Assembly (NCBI RefSeq): GCF_947507565.1
Contig: NC_089193.1
Span: 1,546,325-1,610,324 of the forward strand
DNA length: 64,000 bases
Direction: 5' to 3'
Source: Oscarella lobularis
Taxonomy: Eukaryota; Porifera; Homoscleromorpha; Homosclerophorida; Oscarellidae
The position numbers and the translations under genes are program-made. Shown here piece after piece: positions 29,501 through 42,207 of this stretch. Every line of letters begins with the position of its first letter. Position 1 is the stretch's first letter. The notes beneath the pieces were generated by a model. The model saw nothing but the letters and a program-made list of their open reading frames with translations, made no database searches and was not told the origin of the DNA.

Positions 29501-32500
29501 CAGAACAACTAGAGCCTACTATTTCGTGCGGTGCAGTCCAAGGCCTCACAAACGAAACTCCAGCCCCACTACCACTTTGCTTCCGACTTTCGAGAACGGC
29601 CTGAACTGCGACGTCCTTCACAAGGGGTCTCGCTGAACTCGCATAGGGAACGAGTTGCTCGCGTTGCTCCAACATTTCGCGATCTTTGAGCAGGAGAGCT
29701 TGCTCCTGCTCGCTCAGTAGCGTTCGCTGCGAGTTAATCATCTCGTTCAGCGACGCGAGCTCGGCTTCGCGAGCCTCCAACGCGTCGCGAAGCTGCGCGT
29801 TCGCTTCGTGGATTTGTAGGAGTTGATTCGACGCGAGGTCGCTCGTCGATTTCTAAAGGATTTTATCGCGAGGAGTACCAAAATAAAATCGACGAACAGC
29901 TTCTCTGAGTTCGTCTTTCATCGCCTGGATTTCCATGACTTTTTCGGCGAAGATTTCTTCGTCACTTGCCAACTCAGATTTACACTAGTAGCTACTATTG
30001 ACGCCAAAAATTAAAATTCAATTTTATATACCCTGGCTAGTTCAGATTGAAGTTGAGCTAATACAGATTCATTAGACCTATTGAAGAATTAAACTCCACT
30101 GCTAGAATCATAGTGTCGTTTGCTTACACCAAAGCACCGTCTTCTTCTGACTCAGCCTTAGTTAAGAAAGATCACTAACAGTTCTAGGAACATGAGAAGC
30201 TACCGTACCTGTTTGACGGACAAATCCCAGACGGAATATTCCTTAAGATGATTGTCTGACAACGTTCCAGCCTAGGGAAAGACTAGCAAGCTGATTTCCC
30301 CCTCCAGAGACTAAAGGTACATACATCTTTGAGAGAAAGAAGCAGATGACGAGCTTGGACAACACAGCTTCGGTAAGATGAGCACAGTCTCCTTATTCTA
30401 AACAAAGACGTTGGCCAGTAGCTTCTTTAATGAATCAATTTTTGTTGTCGGTATTTACCTGATTAGTTCGTCTTCAATTTCTTCAGATTTTTCGTCCATC
30501 TATACGTGGGATTTTTACAGCGAAAAATTGAAATTTTTAGCACTCACTTCCTCTGATTGAGATGACCGAATGCCAACAGTTCCGGCGGTTTGCGTTCGAA
30601 TCAGCTCTTCTTTCAGTGCCTGTAAAAAATTCCCGACAGCTGAATTGATGATCTATTGCCTGCCTCGATTTGACTCTGCATTTCTTCCATACGAACTAGC
30701 TGAGGATCTTTATTAACAACAGGCTTATTTCTAATATTCTTAGCCTGGTGCAAAATAGAAAACGTCATCACACGTTTCTTCTAAGGAATAGAGTACCCTA
30801 TTCGCATATTTCAAGGAATTGAGAGATTCAGCAAAGCTGTTCTCCGAAGGACTAAGGCACGTTAACATGACCGTCCGACCATTCCCACCCAACGAATCCT
30901 AAACCCATTCTCTGAAGAGTTTCCCTAATACAATGCATTAATTAAATACTTTCAAAACACGAGTAATCTTTGAATTTCGGTAAGGGATATGCGTTGCCTA
31001 AATAGCTCTAGTAAGAAAACAAGTCTGGCTGACATCAGATAGATACTTTTCGTTTGGGATCTCCTAGAGCGCTGATTACGTTTCCAAGGGCAAGTAGCCC
31101 GCTGTTTATGAAGACAGATTCTGTGCAAAATTCAACTGTCAACACTATAACTAGTCTTGTGTTTCAATTGCCTTTGAATCTGCCTCCTTTGTTTTCCGTT
31201 TTGTGAGCTCTTTCCGAGCCAGCCAAGTCGACGAAACGAAACTTTGCCGTTACATACTGCTCGCCTTTTTTCTCCTCTGCCCCAAATCATAGAAACGTTT
31301 TTTTTAAAAAAACTCCCTCTGATGTACCCACCTAATCTAAGGGTAAATATAGAATGAGAGCGGCTCGAATGCACGTTCATTCTCGTCATCCCTGATCGTC
31401 TAGCTGACGAGCCCTCCTCCAATAGACTAAGAGCGTCCTGCAGAGAACGAATCTTTACCTCTCTCACGCCAACCAAAACTATAACAGGAGAACGATAAAT
31501 AGACAGAGAGTCATTTTCTTATTTTCTCCACCCGTGTTTCCTTTGTTGTCCTCGCGAATGTGAAGGTCGTGGGACGACGCGGAAACGTGCAATAAATCGC
31601 ACAACTCTTCCTGGTATATTTCCACGTAGGTGACGCCGAGATTCACCTCCACGTCTTCCTCACGACTCTATATAGAAAAATGTAAAGAGCTGATTGAAAT
31701 ATTACAAGGGACTGGCCACTCTTCTGTCTTGTAATAAATTACAGAAATATTACAAGGGACTGGCCACCCTTCCCTCCTGTAATAAATTACAGAAATATTA
31801 CAAGGGACTGGCCACCCTTCTGTCTTGTAATAAATTACAGAAATATTACAAGGGACTGGCCACCCTTCTCTCTTGTAATAAATTACAGAAATATTACAAG
31901 GGACTGGCCACTCTTCTGTCTTGTAATAAATTACAGAAATATTACAAGGGACTGGCCACCCTTCTCTCCTGTAATAAATTACAGAAATATTACAAGGGAC
32001 TGGCCACTCTTCTGTCTTGTAATAAATTACAGAAATATTACAAGGGACTGGCCACCCTTCTCTCCTGTAATAAATTACAGAAATATTACAAGGGACTGGC
32101 CACTCTTCTGTCTTGTAATATATTACAGAAATATTACAAGGGACTGGCCACCCTTCTCTCCTGTAATAAATTACAGAAATATTACAAGGGACTGGCCACC
32201 CTTCTGTCTTGTAATAAATTAAAGAAATATTACAAGAGACTGGCCAACCTTCTCTCCTGTAATAAATTACAGAAATATTACAAGGGACTGGCCACTCTTC
32301 TGTCTTGTAATAAATTACAGAAATATTAGAAGGGACTAGCCAACGGGTCTCTCCTGTAATAAATTACAGCGAAATTTCAGGTGCTAGCCAACGGGTCTCT
32401 CCTGTAATAAATTACAGCGAAATTACAGGTGCTAGCCGACAGCGAAATTACAGGGGATTAGCCAACGGGTCTCTCCTGTAATAAATTACAGCGAAATTAC

Positions 32501-35442
32501 AGGTGCTAGCCAACGGGTCTCTCCTGTAATAAATTACAGTGAAATTACAGGGGCTAGCCAACGGGTCTCTCCTGTAATAAATTACAGCGAAATTACAGGG
32601 GCTAGCCAACGGGTCTCTCCTGTAATAAATTACAGCGAAATTACAGGGGCTAGCCAACGGGTCTCTCCTGTAATAAATTACAGCGAAATTACAGGGGCTA
32701 GCCAACGGGTCTCTCCTGTAATAAATTACAGCGAAATTACAGGTGCTAGCCAACGGGTCTCTCCTGTAATAAATTACAGCGAAATTACAGGGGCTAGCCA
32801 ACGGGTCTCTCCTGTAATAAATTACAGCGAAATTACAGGAGGTTAGCAAACGGGTCTCTCCTGTAATAAATTACAGCGAAATTTCAGGTGCTAGCCAACG
32901 GGTCTCTCCTGTAATAAATTACAGCGAAATTACAGGGGGTTAGCCAACGGGTCTCTCCTGTAATAAATTACAGCGAAATTACAGGGGTTAGCCAACGGGT
33001 CTCTCCTGTAATAAATTAACAGGTGCTAGCCAACGGGTCTCTCCTGTAATAAATTACAGCGAAATTACAGGTGCTAGCCAACGGGTCTCTCCTGTAATAA
33101 ATTACAGCGAAATTACAGGGGATAGCCAACGGGTCTCTCCTGTAATAAATTAAGGCGAAATTACAGGTGCTAGCCAACGGGTCTCTCCTGTAATAAATTA
33201 CAGCGAAATTACAGGTGCTAGCCAACGGGTCTCTTCTGTAATAAATTACAGCGACATTACAGGGGATAGCCAACGGGTCTCTCCTGTAATAAATTAAAGC
33301 GAAATTACAGGGGGTTAGCCAACGGGTCTCTCCTGTAATAAATTACAGCGAAATTACAAGGGTTAGCCAACGGGTCTCTCCTGTAATAAATTACAGCGAA
33401 ATTACAGGGGTTAGCCAACGGGTCTCTCCTGTAATAAATTACAGCGAAATTACAGGGGGTTAGCCAACGGGTCTCTCCTGTAATAAATTACAGCGAAATT
33501 ACAGGGGGTTAGCCAACGGGTCTCTCCTGTAATAAATTACAGCGAAATTACAGGGGTTAGCCAACGGGTCTCTCCTGTAATAAATTACAGCGAAATTACA
33601 GGGGCTAGCCAACGGGTCTCTCCTGTAATAAATTACAGCGAAATTACAGGGGATAGCCAACGGGTCTCTCCTGTAATAAATTACAGCGAAATTACAGGGG
33701 TTAGCCAACGGGTCTCTCCTGTAATAAATTAACAGGTGCTAGCCAACGGGTCTCTCCTGTAATAAATTACAGCGAAATTACAGGTGCTAGCCAACGGGTC
33801 TCTCCTGTAATAAATTAACAGGTGCTAGCCAACGGGTCTCTCCTGTAATAAATTACAGCGAAATTACAGGTGCTAGCCAACGGGTCTCTCCTGTAATAAA
33901 TTACAGCGAAATTACAGGGGATAGCCAACGGGTCTCTCCTGTAATAAATTACAGCGAAATTACAGGGGTTAGCCAACGGGTCTCTCCTGTAATAAATTAA
34001 CAGGTGCTAGCCAACGGGTCTCTCCTGTAATAAATTACAGCGAAATTACAGGTGCTAGCCAACGGGTCTCTCCTGTAATAAATTACAGCGAAATTACAGG
34101 GGATAGCCAACGGGTCTCTCCTGTAATAAATTAAGGCGAAATTACAGGTGCTAGCCAACGGGTCTCTCCTGTAATAAATTACAGCGAAATTACAGGTGCT
34201 AGCCAACGGGTCTCTTCTGTAATAAATTACAGCGACATTACAGGGGATAGCCAACGGGTCTCTCCTGTAATAAATTAAAGCGAAATTACAGGGGGTTAGC
34301 CAACGGGTCTCTCCTGTAATAAATTACAGCGAAATTACAAGGGTTAGCCAACGGGTCTCTCCTGTAATAAATTACAGCGAAATTACAGGGGTTAGCCAAC
34401 GGGTCTCTCCTGTAATAAATTACAGCGAAATTACAGGGGGTTAGCCAACGGGTCTCTCCTGTAATAAATTACAGCGAAATTACAGGGGCTAGCCAACGGG
34501 TCTCTCCTGTAATAAATTACAGAATTACAGAAATATTACAAGGGACTGGCCACTCTTCTGTCTTGTAATAAATTACAGAAATATTACAAGGGACTGGCCA
34601 CCCTTCTCTCCTGTAATAAATTACAGAAATATTACAAGGGACTGGCCACTCTTCTGTCTTGTAATAAATTACAGAAATATTACAAGGGACTGGCCACCCT
34701 TCTGTCTTGTAATAAATTAAAGAAATATTACAAGAGACTGGCCACCCTTCTCTCCTGTAATAAATTACAGAAATATTACTAGAGACTGGCCAACCTTCTC
34801 TCTTGTAAAAAAATTGTCATAACGATTTTTAAAAAATTGTAGTAATTTTTTAAAAATCGTCATGACAATTTTAAAAATCGTCATGGAGACTTATGCACCG
34901 TTATTTGAGTAAAGATTTTCTGCAAAGCACGAGGCAGCAGACCCCTCTCGTCAGACTCGAACGACGACAATCCAGGAGGTCCCTCAATAGTATACGTTTT
35001 TCCAGATCCCTATATAGTACCAAGGTTACTAGTCCGTACTATTGTAATCGCGAGAGCTCAATTTTTACCGTTTGTCCGTATGCAAACGCTGTCACGTTGT
35101 AGCCTTGAAACCATCCGTCTATCAAAGGCACTATGCACGTGTTGAAGACCGTTTCCTAAGAGAAGGCGAGCGTCTTGGCGTTGCATTCGCTGTCGCTCGC
35201 GCGCTTCGCACTTGATTCGCTTCGGGACCGAGTATTTGATCGAACGTGAAAGCTCGATCTTGACCGAGAATGAGCTGGGAGTTTTCGGGGACGACTCGGA
35301 TGCACGAGCGTACATTCTTGACGTGTTCGCGCGGCAGTAACGGTCGAAGCTATCGAAACCGTGCAATAAAGTCCGCCTCTAATGTCTTCTCCTGCTTCGA
35401 ACTCACACGAATAGCGACTCGAACGCGCTCTTCTTCGCTCAT
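26575..35442 (-). CDS. KIF27: Kinesin-4 family KIF27/KIF7-like ciliary kinesin
   Basis: Start ATG 35442 ([12 protein letters not shown]). Motor domain pieces: [43 protein letters not shown] joined across an intron to [12 protein letters not shown] (P-loop), [52 protein letters not shown] (in 31.5-31.3 kb), LLALGNVIS. The D-L-H-I-R-E-D segment is typical of KIF7/KIF27. Some 20 short exons from 30.9 to 26.6 kb encode a long coiled coil ([24 protein letters not shown]). The C-terminus is [15 protein letters not shown]27/KIF7 act at the ciliary tip and in Hedgehog signalling or motile cilium formation. The intron after the P-loop exon (roughly 34.89-31.68 kb) is filled with a 48-bp satellite. Starts 113 bp from KIF17, head to head. 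KIF27 versus KIF7 was not resolved. Confidence 0.85.
31696..34808. repeat. Approx. 48-bp tandem satellite filling a KIF27-like intron
   Basis: About 65 units. Two subfamilies: outer blocks (31.70-32.33 and 34.53-34.81 kb) with aaatattacaagggactggcc, and an inner block with gaaattacaggggctagccaa and cgggtctct. Both share cctgtaataaattacag, which contains the palindrome ctgtaataaattacag. Because 48 is a multiple of three, long open frames run through it, giving 16-residue repeats ([15 protein letters not shown] on +, [13 protein letters not shown] on -). These are not genes. Confidence 0.95.
33016..34497. repeat. Higher-order duplication within the satellite (offset 981 bp)
   Basis: The block starting at about 33016 reappears at about 33997, including rare variants (ttaaggcgaaatt, gcgacattac, ttaaagcgaaatt, attacaagggttagcc) in the same order. 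The translated frame of 85 codons is identical in both. Confidence 0.85.
34812..34870. repeat. AT-rich imperfect hairpin at the satellite edge
   Basis: aattgtcat-aacgattttt-aaaaaatt is followed, after a short loop, by its near-complement ending atgacaatt. Arms about 27 bp. It lies between the last satellite unit and the P-loop exon. Confidence 0.75.
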
Positions 35443-35555
35443 TACGAATGGCGTCGCGATAAAAAGCGAAAACGCGTCAGATGCCTGTACATAGCAACCA
35501 GGATGTTGATCAACCTATTTAATCTCTGACGTCGAAGCCTGTTTTCATAGCAACC
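35443..35555. promoter_or_regulatory. Bidirectional KIF27/KIF17 promoter with RFX X-box-like sites
   Basis: 113 bp between the two ATGs. gttttcatagcaac at 35541-35554 fits the RFX X-box pattern (two half sites around AT), and tgtacatagcaac at 35486-35498 repeats the strong half site atagcaac. RFX factors drive ciliary genes in animals. A tgacgtc motif lies at 35527-35533. Confidence 0.6.
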
Positions 35556-38008
35556 ATGTCGGCCGAAGCAGTGAAAGTAATCGTGCGCTGTCGACCGATG
35601 AACGGTCGCGAAAAAGACCTAAACTGCTCTCAAGTAATCGGCATGGACTCGTCGATCGGCCAAGTCGTCCTAAAGCGACCGGGAAACGAGCAGACGGCGA
35701 AAAAAACGTTCACATTCGACGGCGCCTACGACACGACAAGCACGACGCAGCAGATCTACGAAGAAATAGCATTTCCGCTCGTCGAAGGCGTAATCGAGGG
35801 CTACAACGGAACGATCTTCGCCTACGGACAAACGGGCTGCGGTAAATCGTACACGATGTCCGGCGTCGTCGAACCGACGACGCAACGAGGCGTCATACCG
35901 CGCGCGTTCGAGCACATCTTCGATAGCATCGGCGTCGCCGACGAGACGAAGTTTCTCGTGCGCGGATCGTACTTGGAGATTTACAACGAAGAGATACGCG
36001 ATCTCCTGGGAAAGAATCCCAAAGCGAAATTAGATTTGAAGGAGCATCCGGAAAAGGGGGTTTACGCGCAGGGGTTGACTCAGGTTCCCGTAGCGAGTGT
36101 TAGGGAGATCGAACGCGCTATGGATCACGGGGCGAATTTTCGTACGGTGGGGGCGACGTTGATGAACATCGATTCGTCGCGATCTCATTCTATATTTACT
36201 ATTACGTTGGAGACGTGCACTTCCGGCGCGAATCCGGATGGGAGCGATCGAATTCGCGCGGGAAAATTGAATTTGGTCGATTTGGCGGGAAGTGAGCGAC
36301 AGGCGAAGACGGGGGCCGTAGGGCAGCGGTTGAAGGAGGCGACGAAGATTAATTTATCGCTTTCGGCTCTGGGGAATGTGATTTCGGCTCTCGTCGACGG
36401 AAAAGCGAAGCACATACCGTATCGCGATTCGAAACTGACGCGACTCTTGCAAGACTCTCTCGGAGGAAATACGAAGACTTTGATGGTGGCGTGCATCAGT
36501 CCGGCCGACAATAATTATGAGGAAACGTTGAGCACGTTGCGGTACGCGAATCGCGCGAAGAACATTAAGAATAAGCCGAAAATCAACGAGGATCCAAAGG
36601 ACGCTCTACTCAGGCAATATCAGGAAGAGATCCAGCAGTTGAAGGCTATGCTCAGTGGAAAGATACCGTCCACTGGCCCTAGTACTATCATAAGTAAAAT
36701 AGATAGAGAGGAGGGAAATCTTATTGATTTAGGGAGTTCTTTTCTTATAGGTGAAGTTCCTTCTGTTGCAACTGAGCAGGTGGACGTTGAGGACTTGAAG
36801 CGGCAGCTTCGAGAAGACTACGAATCCCAGATTGCCGGCATCAAAGCGAAATACGAAGCAGAACGACACGACAGGACGAAACTCGAAGAAGAAATGTTAA
36901 CAATGCGAAGCAAATACGAAGATAATCTCAAAGCGGTGGAAAATCTTCCGTCGCCACTCCAACCAGAAATCGTACGTCAACATTTTCTCCTTTCCTCTAT
37001 AGAAAAATCGTTTGTTTTTTTATAAAGCCTGCTGACTCGTCCTCGTCGTCGTCGACGGCAGAACGCGCCCATCAGGAAGCGATGCTCCGCTTGAGTCGCA
37101 TCAATCAGCAGATGATCGGCGGCGAGCGAATCGACGACGTTCAAACGAAAGAACGACTCAAGAAACGTCGTCGTCGAGCCGACGAACGTCTCGCGCAATT
37201 TCGTGGCGCTCTCGACACCGACGACGACGGAATCATGGAAGGCATCTACAATTCCCTACAGGACGAAATCAAGGCGAAAAACAAAAGAATAGGGGTCGTT
37301 CAGGAAAAACTCGACGTCGCCGATCAGGAAGTCGTCGATCTTCAATACGAATTCGAACAGGAGCGACGAGACTACTTGGACGGAATACGCGAACGCGATC
37401 GAGAAATTCAGCTCCAACGACAGATACTCGATCGAATATTACCGTGTCTTCGTCGCGATTGCAACTACACGAACTTGGATCGAGTTCGAAGCGAAGCGCG
37501 TTGGGACGACGATAAAGGCGAATGGGTTCTACCTCCGCTCGTCGTCGCGCGGACGACTCTGCCGCCGAATCGTCTGGCGAACGCGTCGTCGCCGCCGTCT
37601 AAGGGGGCTATGACTCTAAAGACTCAGGGTCACGATGACAGTTTTTCTCAGCGGATTAGTCGCGCTTCGGAGTCGGAGTATTTCAGGTCGAAGCGCGCGG
37701 CGAAGCTTTTGAATGAGTCGGCGTCGCTCGCCACGTCGCCGCCTGGGGTGAATTTTGGGTCGGGGTCCATGGGTTTGTCGCTCGTTTCTCGATTGCCCCC
37801 GTCTGATTTTGAGTTTGGTGGTGGTGGTGGTGGTGGGTTGAGTAGGCGACCACGGCAGTTGGAGTCGCTCAATCCGGTGTCTGGTGGCCATGCCGCCTAC
37901 ATTGGTGAAGACGATGAACGGGTCATGGAAAAGGTTGAGAGGAAGATTTCGAAGCAGGGACGTAAATTGAATCCGATCAATCAAAAACCGTCTGGAAACG
38001 GGTTTTGA
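35556..38008 (+). CDS. KIF17: KIF17 / OSM-3 homodimeric kinesin-2
   Basis: Two exons, 35556-36971 and 37028-38008, phase 0, 798 residues. Plus-end motor of intraflagellar transport. Motor domain: [28 protein letters not shown] (P-loop), [13 protein letters not shown] (switch I), [10 protein letters not shown] (switch II), [39 protein letters not shown] neck. The tail has a short coiled coil, then [19 protein letters not shown] and [11 protein letters not shown], which match vertebrate KIF17 tail blocks. The C-terminus ends NQKPSGNGF. Unusually intron-poor compared with the neighbouring kinesin. Confidence 0.95.
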
Positions 38009-38516
38009 GTATCGCTAGTTTATATCTTAGGGTTTTTTTGGTATGAATGCATGCTTCGTGAATATGCTTTGAAGGATTTGTTATTAGCAGAGACAAGCGT
38101 TGACGTTTTCTTAGCGATTTTGAGCACATCTTGCAAGTCCCACAGCTTAGCATGCGTTGGAGGCGGAGGTACAAACCGCAGACTAAAGGATTCTAACACA
38201 TACAGTGACCTCACCAAACTAGAATTGGAAAGGAGGTTAGGTACTTGTAGGTAGTCTCTGCACATCTAAAGGTCGTGCCAGCGGAACGAGCTTGCCCTTG
38301 CTACACGGACATTTCGTGGGAGTTGTGCAAGTATACCTGGGTTGACGTATTCATGACGTAGACGCATTGATTGAGGTGTCGTGTTCCAATTCGTCAGCGC
38401 TAATTGCATTGACCGAACTTGAATGAGTGCCAGCTTATATAAGGAGCCCCCCCGTTCCTAAGTCTTCGTTCGAGTCCCCGCATCGCCGATCAGTCGAGCA
38501 CGAAGTTTCGTCGTCG
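38009..38516. other. Intergenic region between KIF17 and LC3
   Basis: About 508 bp. Short open frames (for example 38051-38254) have no recognisable content. A TATA-like ttatataa is at 38435-38442, about 75 bp before the LC3 ATG. Confidence 0.4.
38435..38442 (+). promoter_or_regulatory. TATA-like element of LC3
   Basis: ttatataa, 75 bp upstream of the LC3 ATG, followed by a GC-rich stretch. Confidence 0.45.
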
Positions 38517-39161
<645 letters not shown>

Positions 39162-39359
39162 ATGCCGTGTATAGCGAAGGAAATCCGAGTAGACGTCGCT
39201 TGCGCCAGAAAAAAAGTACGCGTGAACAACAATAGTGCGTAGAAAGAAATCTTTTTATATATACTTGGCGAAATGATCTATAAATATGGGCGTGTCCGAA
39301 TAGAATAAACTAAAAACTTGTGTGTGAGACCTCGCCAATATTTAGTTAGAAATAGATAA

Positions 39360-40340
39360 TTATGAATCTTTGCCAGAGGACTCCTTGCTATAGAGTCGTC
39401 GACTGAAAAGCAGCACAATTGCCCCGTTGCAAAGAACCAGTACCAAAAACGGTCCAACTACATCGAACAGCTTTGGAAATCCTCGGCTCATAATAGCATA
39501 ACGTTTCGTCTCCATATCCAACATAATCGCAGTGATTTGAAAACAGCACGCAGCTGCCGAACACACGTGCATGACCTGATGACTATTTCCCACGTAATCG
39601 AACGAGCCAGGCCAAAATCGTTCAGGCACCTTCAAGGCATTCACAATTGACCCGCCAACGATGAGCGACATATGAATGGCGTGATACGTCAACGCTGGCT
39701 CCCATCCGTTCCCCGCGGCACCGTTGTACATTCTCACCAACAGTGGTATCGAGTCGAAGACGTAGAGAAGTGAATATGATAGAGTTCGTATGACGTAACG
39801 CGCACTGTGCCACCGATGACGAGACATGCACGAGACATAGCATGCAATGATGCCCAGGAAGACGGCTATCAACTGCAGGCGTACGGGACTGGTTCGAGTA
39901 AAAAATGACGTCGTAATGTCGAAAGGAAGGCAGTAGTAGAAATACGCGATCCCGCTTGTCAAGCCGTAGACCGCAATACCGAGATAGTCGACGTAGAAGC
40001 AGATGTGACGCGCGCGGCTCGATATGCAATTGAATAGGTGTGCGCACGTACTCACAGTCATGAGTACAATGCAGCCGAGTATGAAAAACGATAGCGGGAA
40101 GGCTTGCGGATCGGCTAGCAGCGCGAATTTGGTGTTGTTGATGTAGACTGCTAGAACGACGAATAGCGATACCGGTAGGAAGTGAGTCCACACGTTCGCC
40201 GTTTCGTTTGTCCACTGGAACATCGTTTTGATGCAGTCGGCGGCGACGAGACCTCGGCAGCGGTAGCCTGTGTTGATGTAAGCTTCGTGGTATTCCGCTG
40301 GCATTTCGCTTCGCGTCCGTAGGCGAGTAAACGTGGCCAT
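39360..40340 (-). CDS. Class II PAQR (membrane progestin receptor-like)
   Basis: Single exon, 326 residues, ATG at 40340 (MATFTRLRTRSEMPAEY). Seven or eight hydrophobic helices. Family residues: IKTMFQWTNETANVWTH (the E-N..TH box), STCAHLFNCIS (S..HLF box), FYVDYLGIAVYG (D.. box), and SHQVMHVCSA near the end, together forming the zinc-site residues of PAQR proteins. Similar to the PAQR5-9 group; ligand unknown here. Intronless. 122 bp from HIKESHI, head to head. Confidence 0.9.
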   Translation of the reverse strand: MATFTRLRTRSEMPAEYHEAYINTGYRCRGLVAADCIKTMFQWTNETANVWTHFLPVSLFVVLAVYINNTKFALLADPQAFPLSFFILGCIVLMTVSTCAHLFNCISSRARHICFYVDYLGIAVYGLTSGIAYFYYCLPFDITTSFFTRTSPVRLQLIAVFLGIIACYVSCMSRHRWHSARYVIRTLSYSLLYVFDSIPLLVRMYNGAAGNGWEPALTYHAIHMSLIVGGSIVNALKVPERFWPGSFDYVGNSHQVMHVCSAAACCFQITAIMLDMETKRYAIMSRGFPKLFDVVGPFLVLVLCNGAIVLLFSRRLYSKESSGKDS

Positions 40341-40462
40341 TGGAACTCGCGCACGCTCGAAAACCACTGCACGTGCAATCTCACGTGAAGAGATTGGTTA
40401 TGTTTATCAAAATCTACGCGTGCGTTAGCACGAAGTGGACTGCCAAGACTGACTCTCCTAAA

Positions 40463-41106
40463 ATGAGCTTATTCGGCTACGTTGCAGCCGGAAGACTCGT
40501 AAGAACATTCTTTCTGTTACAGATCCTCCTCATTCCTCGCTTCAGATACAGACAGAGTGCGAACAAATCGCCGAGAATCAGTTCGTTTTCGTCGTACCCG
40601 ATATCGATCGCGTGAACCACGTCGTCGTCTTTCTAACGGGCGTTGCCGCATTGCCCGACGGCTTCGCAGCAGCAATATACATCGTTCGACCTGACCCTCA
40701 ATCACCATCACCTATCATTCAGTATATGGGCTTTATAGCCAATCAAAAGCCAAGTGCAATTTTCAAACTGGGAAGACCTAAAATGCAAGATGCGAGCTTG
40801 AATCCTTTTGCATCCGGTCTACTTCCGCAGGCTGGAGCACAGATAGCCATCTCGATCGAGCCGCTTGATCAGGTTGTGCAGCTGAGCGCGGACCAAAGCG
40901 CCGAGGCAACGACAAAGGATGTCGTTTCTCTTGTCACGTCGAAATTGCTTGAGAACTTTTCAGAGTATGCTGCTTCGTTTGCTATTACGCAGGCGCAGAT
41001 GATTCCTGCACCGAACGAAATGTTTATACCTGTCAGCGCGCTCAATCGTTGGGTGGCGAAGATTGAAAGACGCTTGGCCGAAGATCCGAATTTCTGGAGG
41101 ACTTAG
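40463..41106 (+). CDS. HIKESHI: HIKESHI (OPI10 family) HSP70 nuclear import carrier
   Basis: Two exons 40463-40498 and 40546-41106, phase 0, 198 residues, the same size as the human protein. MSLFGYVAAGRL corresponds to human MFGCLVAGRL; then NQFVFVVPDIDRVNHVVVFL, GFIANQKPSAIFKLG (the FG/Hsp70 import fold), QIAISIEPLDQV, FAITQAQMIPAPNEMFIP, RRLAEDPNFWRT. Hikeshi carries HSP70 into the nucleus under heat stress. Confidence 0.94.
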
Positions 41107-41195
41107 ACTAATAGTTAACGCACGTTAATTCTTTTGTTTGTTCTTCTTCTTTCTTTCCTTTTTTCGATCAGTAAATAACACGTATTGTTTACGGC

Positions 41196-42207
41196 ATGGC
41201 TGAGAAAGGAGAAGATCCGTACACCGACGCCGATTTTGAGCGTTTGCTGGAGCTGGAAAAGGAGGACGCGGCGAAGGGAAATTGGACGGAAGCAAAGCGC
41301 TCGCCAGACGCCAACGTCTGGCGAAAGAAAGATCCCAACCACGACATACACCTGCTCAAGGTCTGGAAAAGCCTCGATAAAATCGCTTTGGTTTCGGTTT
41401 CAACTTTCAACAGTAACAAATTAGTTAATAAGTTAGAACCAGAGCCAAGCGGATAGTGCGGAATTTAGATAGGCGTGCCTACTGTATACACCTTTTCTTA
41501 GGGATACTTGAAATGTCCCGGTGTTCCAGCTGCTGACGGTTCTACAGTAGACTTAGTAATAGAAGAGTCTATATATGAATGCACTTTCTTTAGCTGTTGA
41601 ACTGGTGACTAATTACGAATTAAGGCAAAAGTGGGAAAAACGCTTTTATGTCGTTAAAGTTTTGGAAGAATTTCCTACCTACAAGACAGTCTATTGGTAG
41701 AAACAAGTGTAAAGTAGCAGAATTTTTGTACTTCCCGTTTACGTTTAGGGCTGTCAAATTTCCACCTCCCTGTTCAAACAGAGATGTCGTGCAGCACATC
41801 AAAATCAAAGTGGATGGAGACGCGACAATGATTTTGTACAAGCACACTACACATCCGGCTATGCCAGAACAGCCAGGCATTGTGAGGTACATTTGTTAGG
41901 CTGTGCAGTGGGTCTTCTGTTTCAGCATTGTAGTTTACTTTGCCCACGGTCTCAATTTTGGTATGAGTCTTAATTTTTTTTTAGGTCTGAGACTATTTTC
42001 TCTGGCACCATTATTCGTCCTGATCCAAATGATGCGAATTCTTCCACTATAAGCATCCTGTTTCAAGTCGATTTGAAAGGCTGGATACCGGCGTTTGTCA
42101 TTAATATTTTGGCAGCATCAACTCCTCTTGAATGGCGCGGGGAGCTGGTGAAGTACCACAGGGACGTCTATTCCAAACAGAAGAGTCAGAATCAGACGCC
42201 CGAGTGA
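41196..42207 (+). CDS. START domain lipid-transfer protein (PCTP/STARD2-like)
   Basis: Exons 41196-41360, 41502-41538, 41594-41696, 41749-41886, 41985-42207; 221 residues, all phases agree. START domains form a helix-grip pocket for one lipid. Seen: LELEKEDAAKGNW, HLLKGYLKCPGVPAADAV, TNYELRQKWEKRF (the D/Y.RKQWD block), YKTVYWAVKFPPPCSNRDVV (VVYW.VKYPFP.SNRD block), and the C-terminal helix FQVDLKGWIPAFVINILA. Lipid specificity cannot be read. Lies 89 bp after HIKESHI on the same strand. Confidence 0.88.

Noticed and set aside
31694-32329. 211-codon plus-strand open frame with 16-residue repeats
   Set aside because: It is the 48-bp satellite read in one frame; unit length is a multiple of three, so open frames arise automatically. 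It lies inside an intron of the KIF27-like gene.
32448-34254. Several reverse-strand open frames of the YYRRDPLAS type
   Set aside because: Same cause: translated satellite units, interrupted wherever unit length changes. No start context or function.
31696-34808. CRISPR-like array of regularly spaced repeats
   Set aside because: Units are continuous tandem repeats with no unique spacers, and the DNA is eukaryotic.
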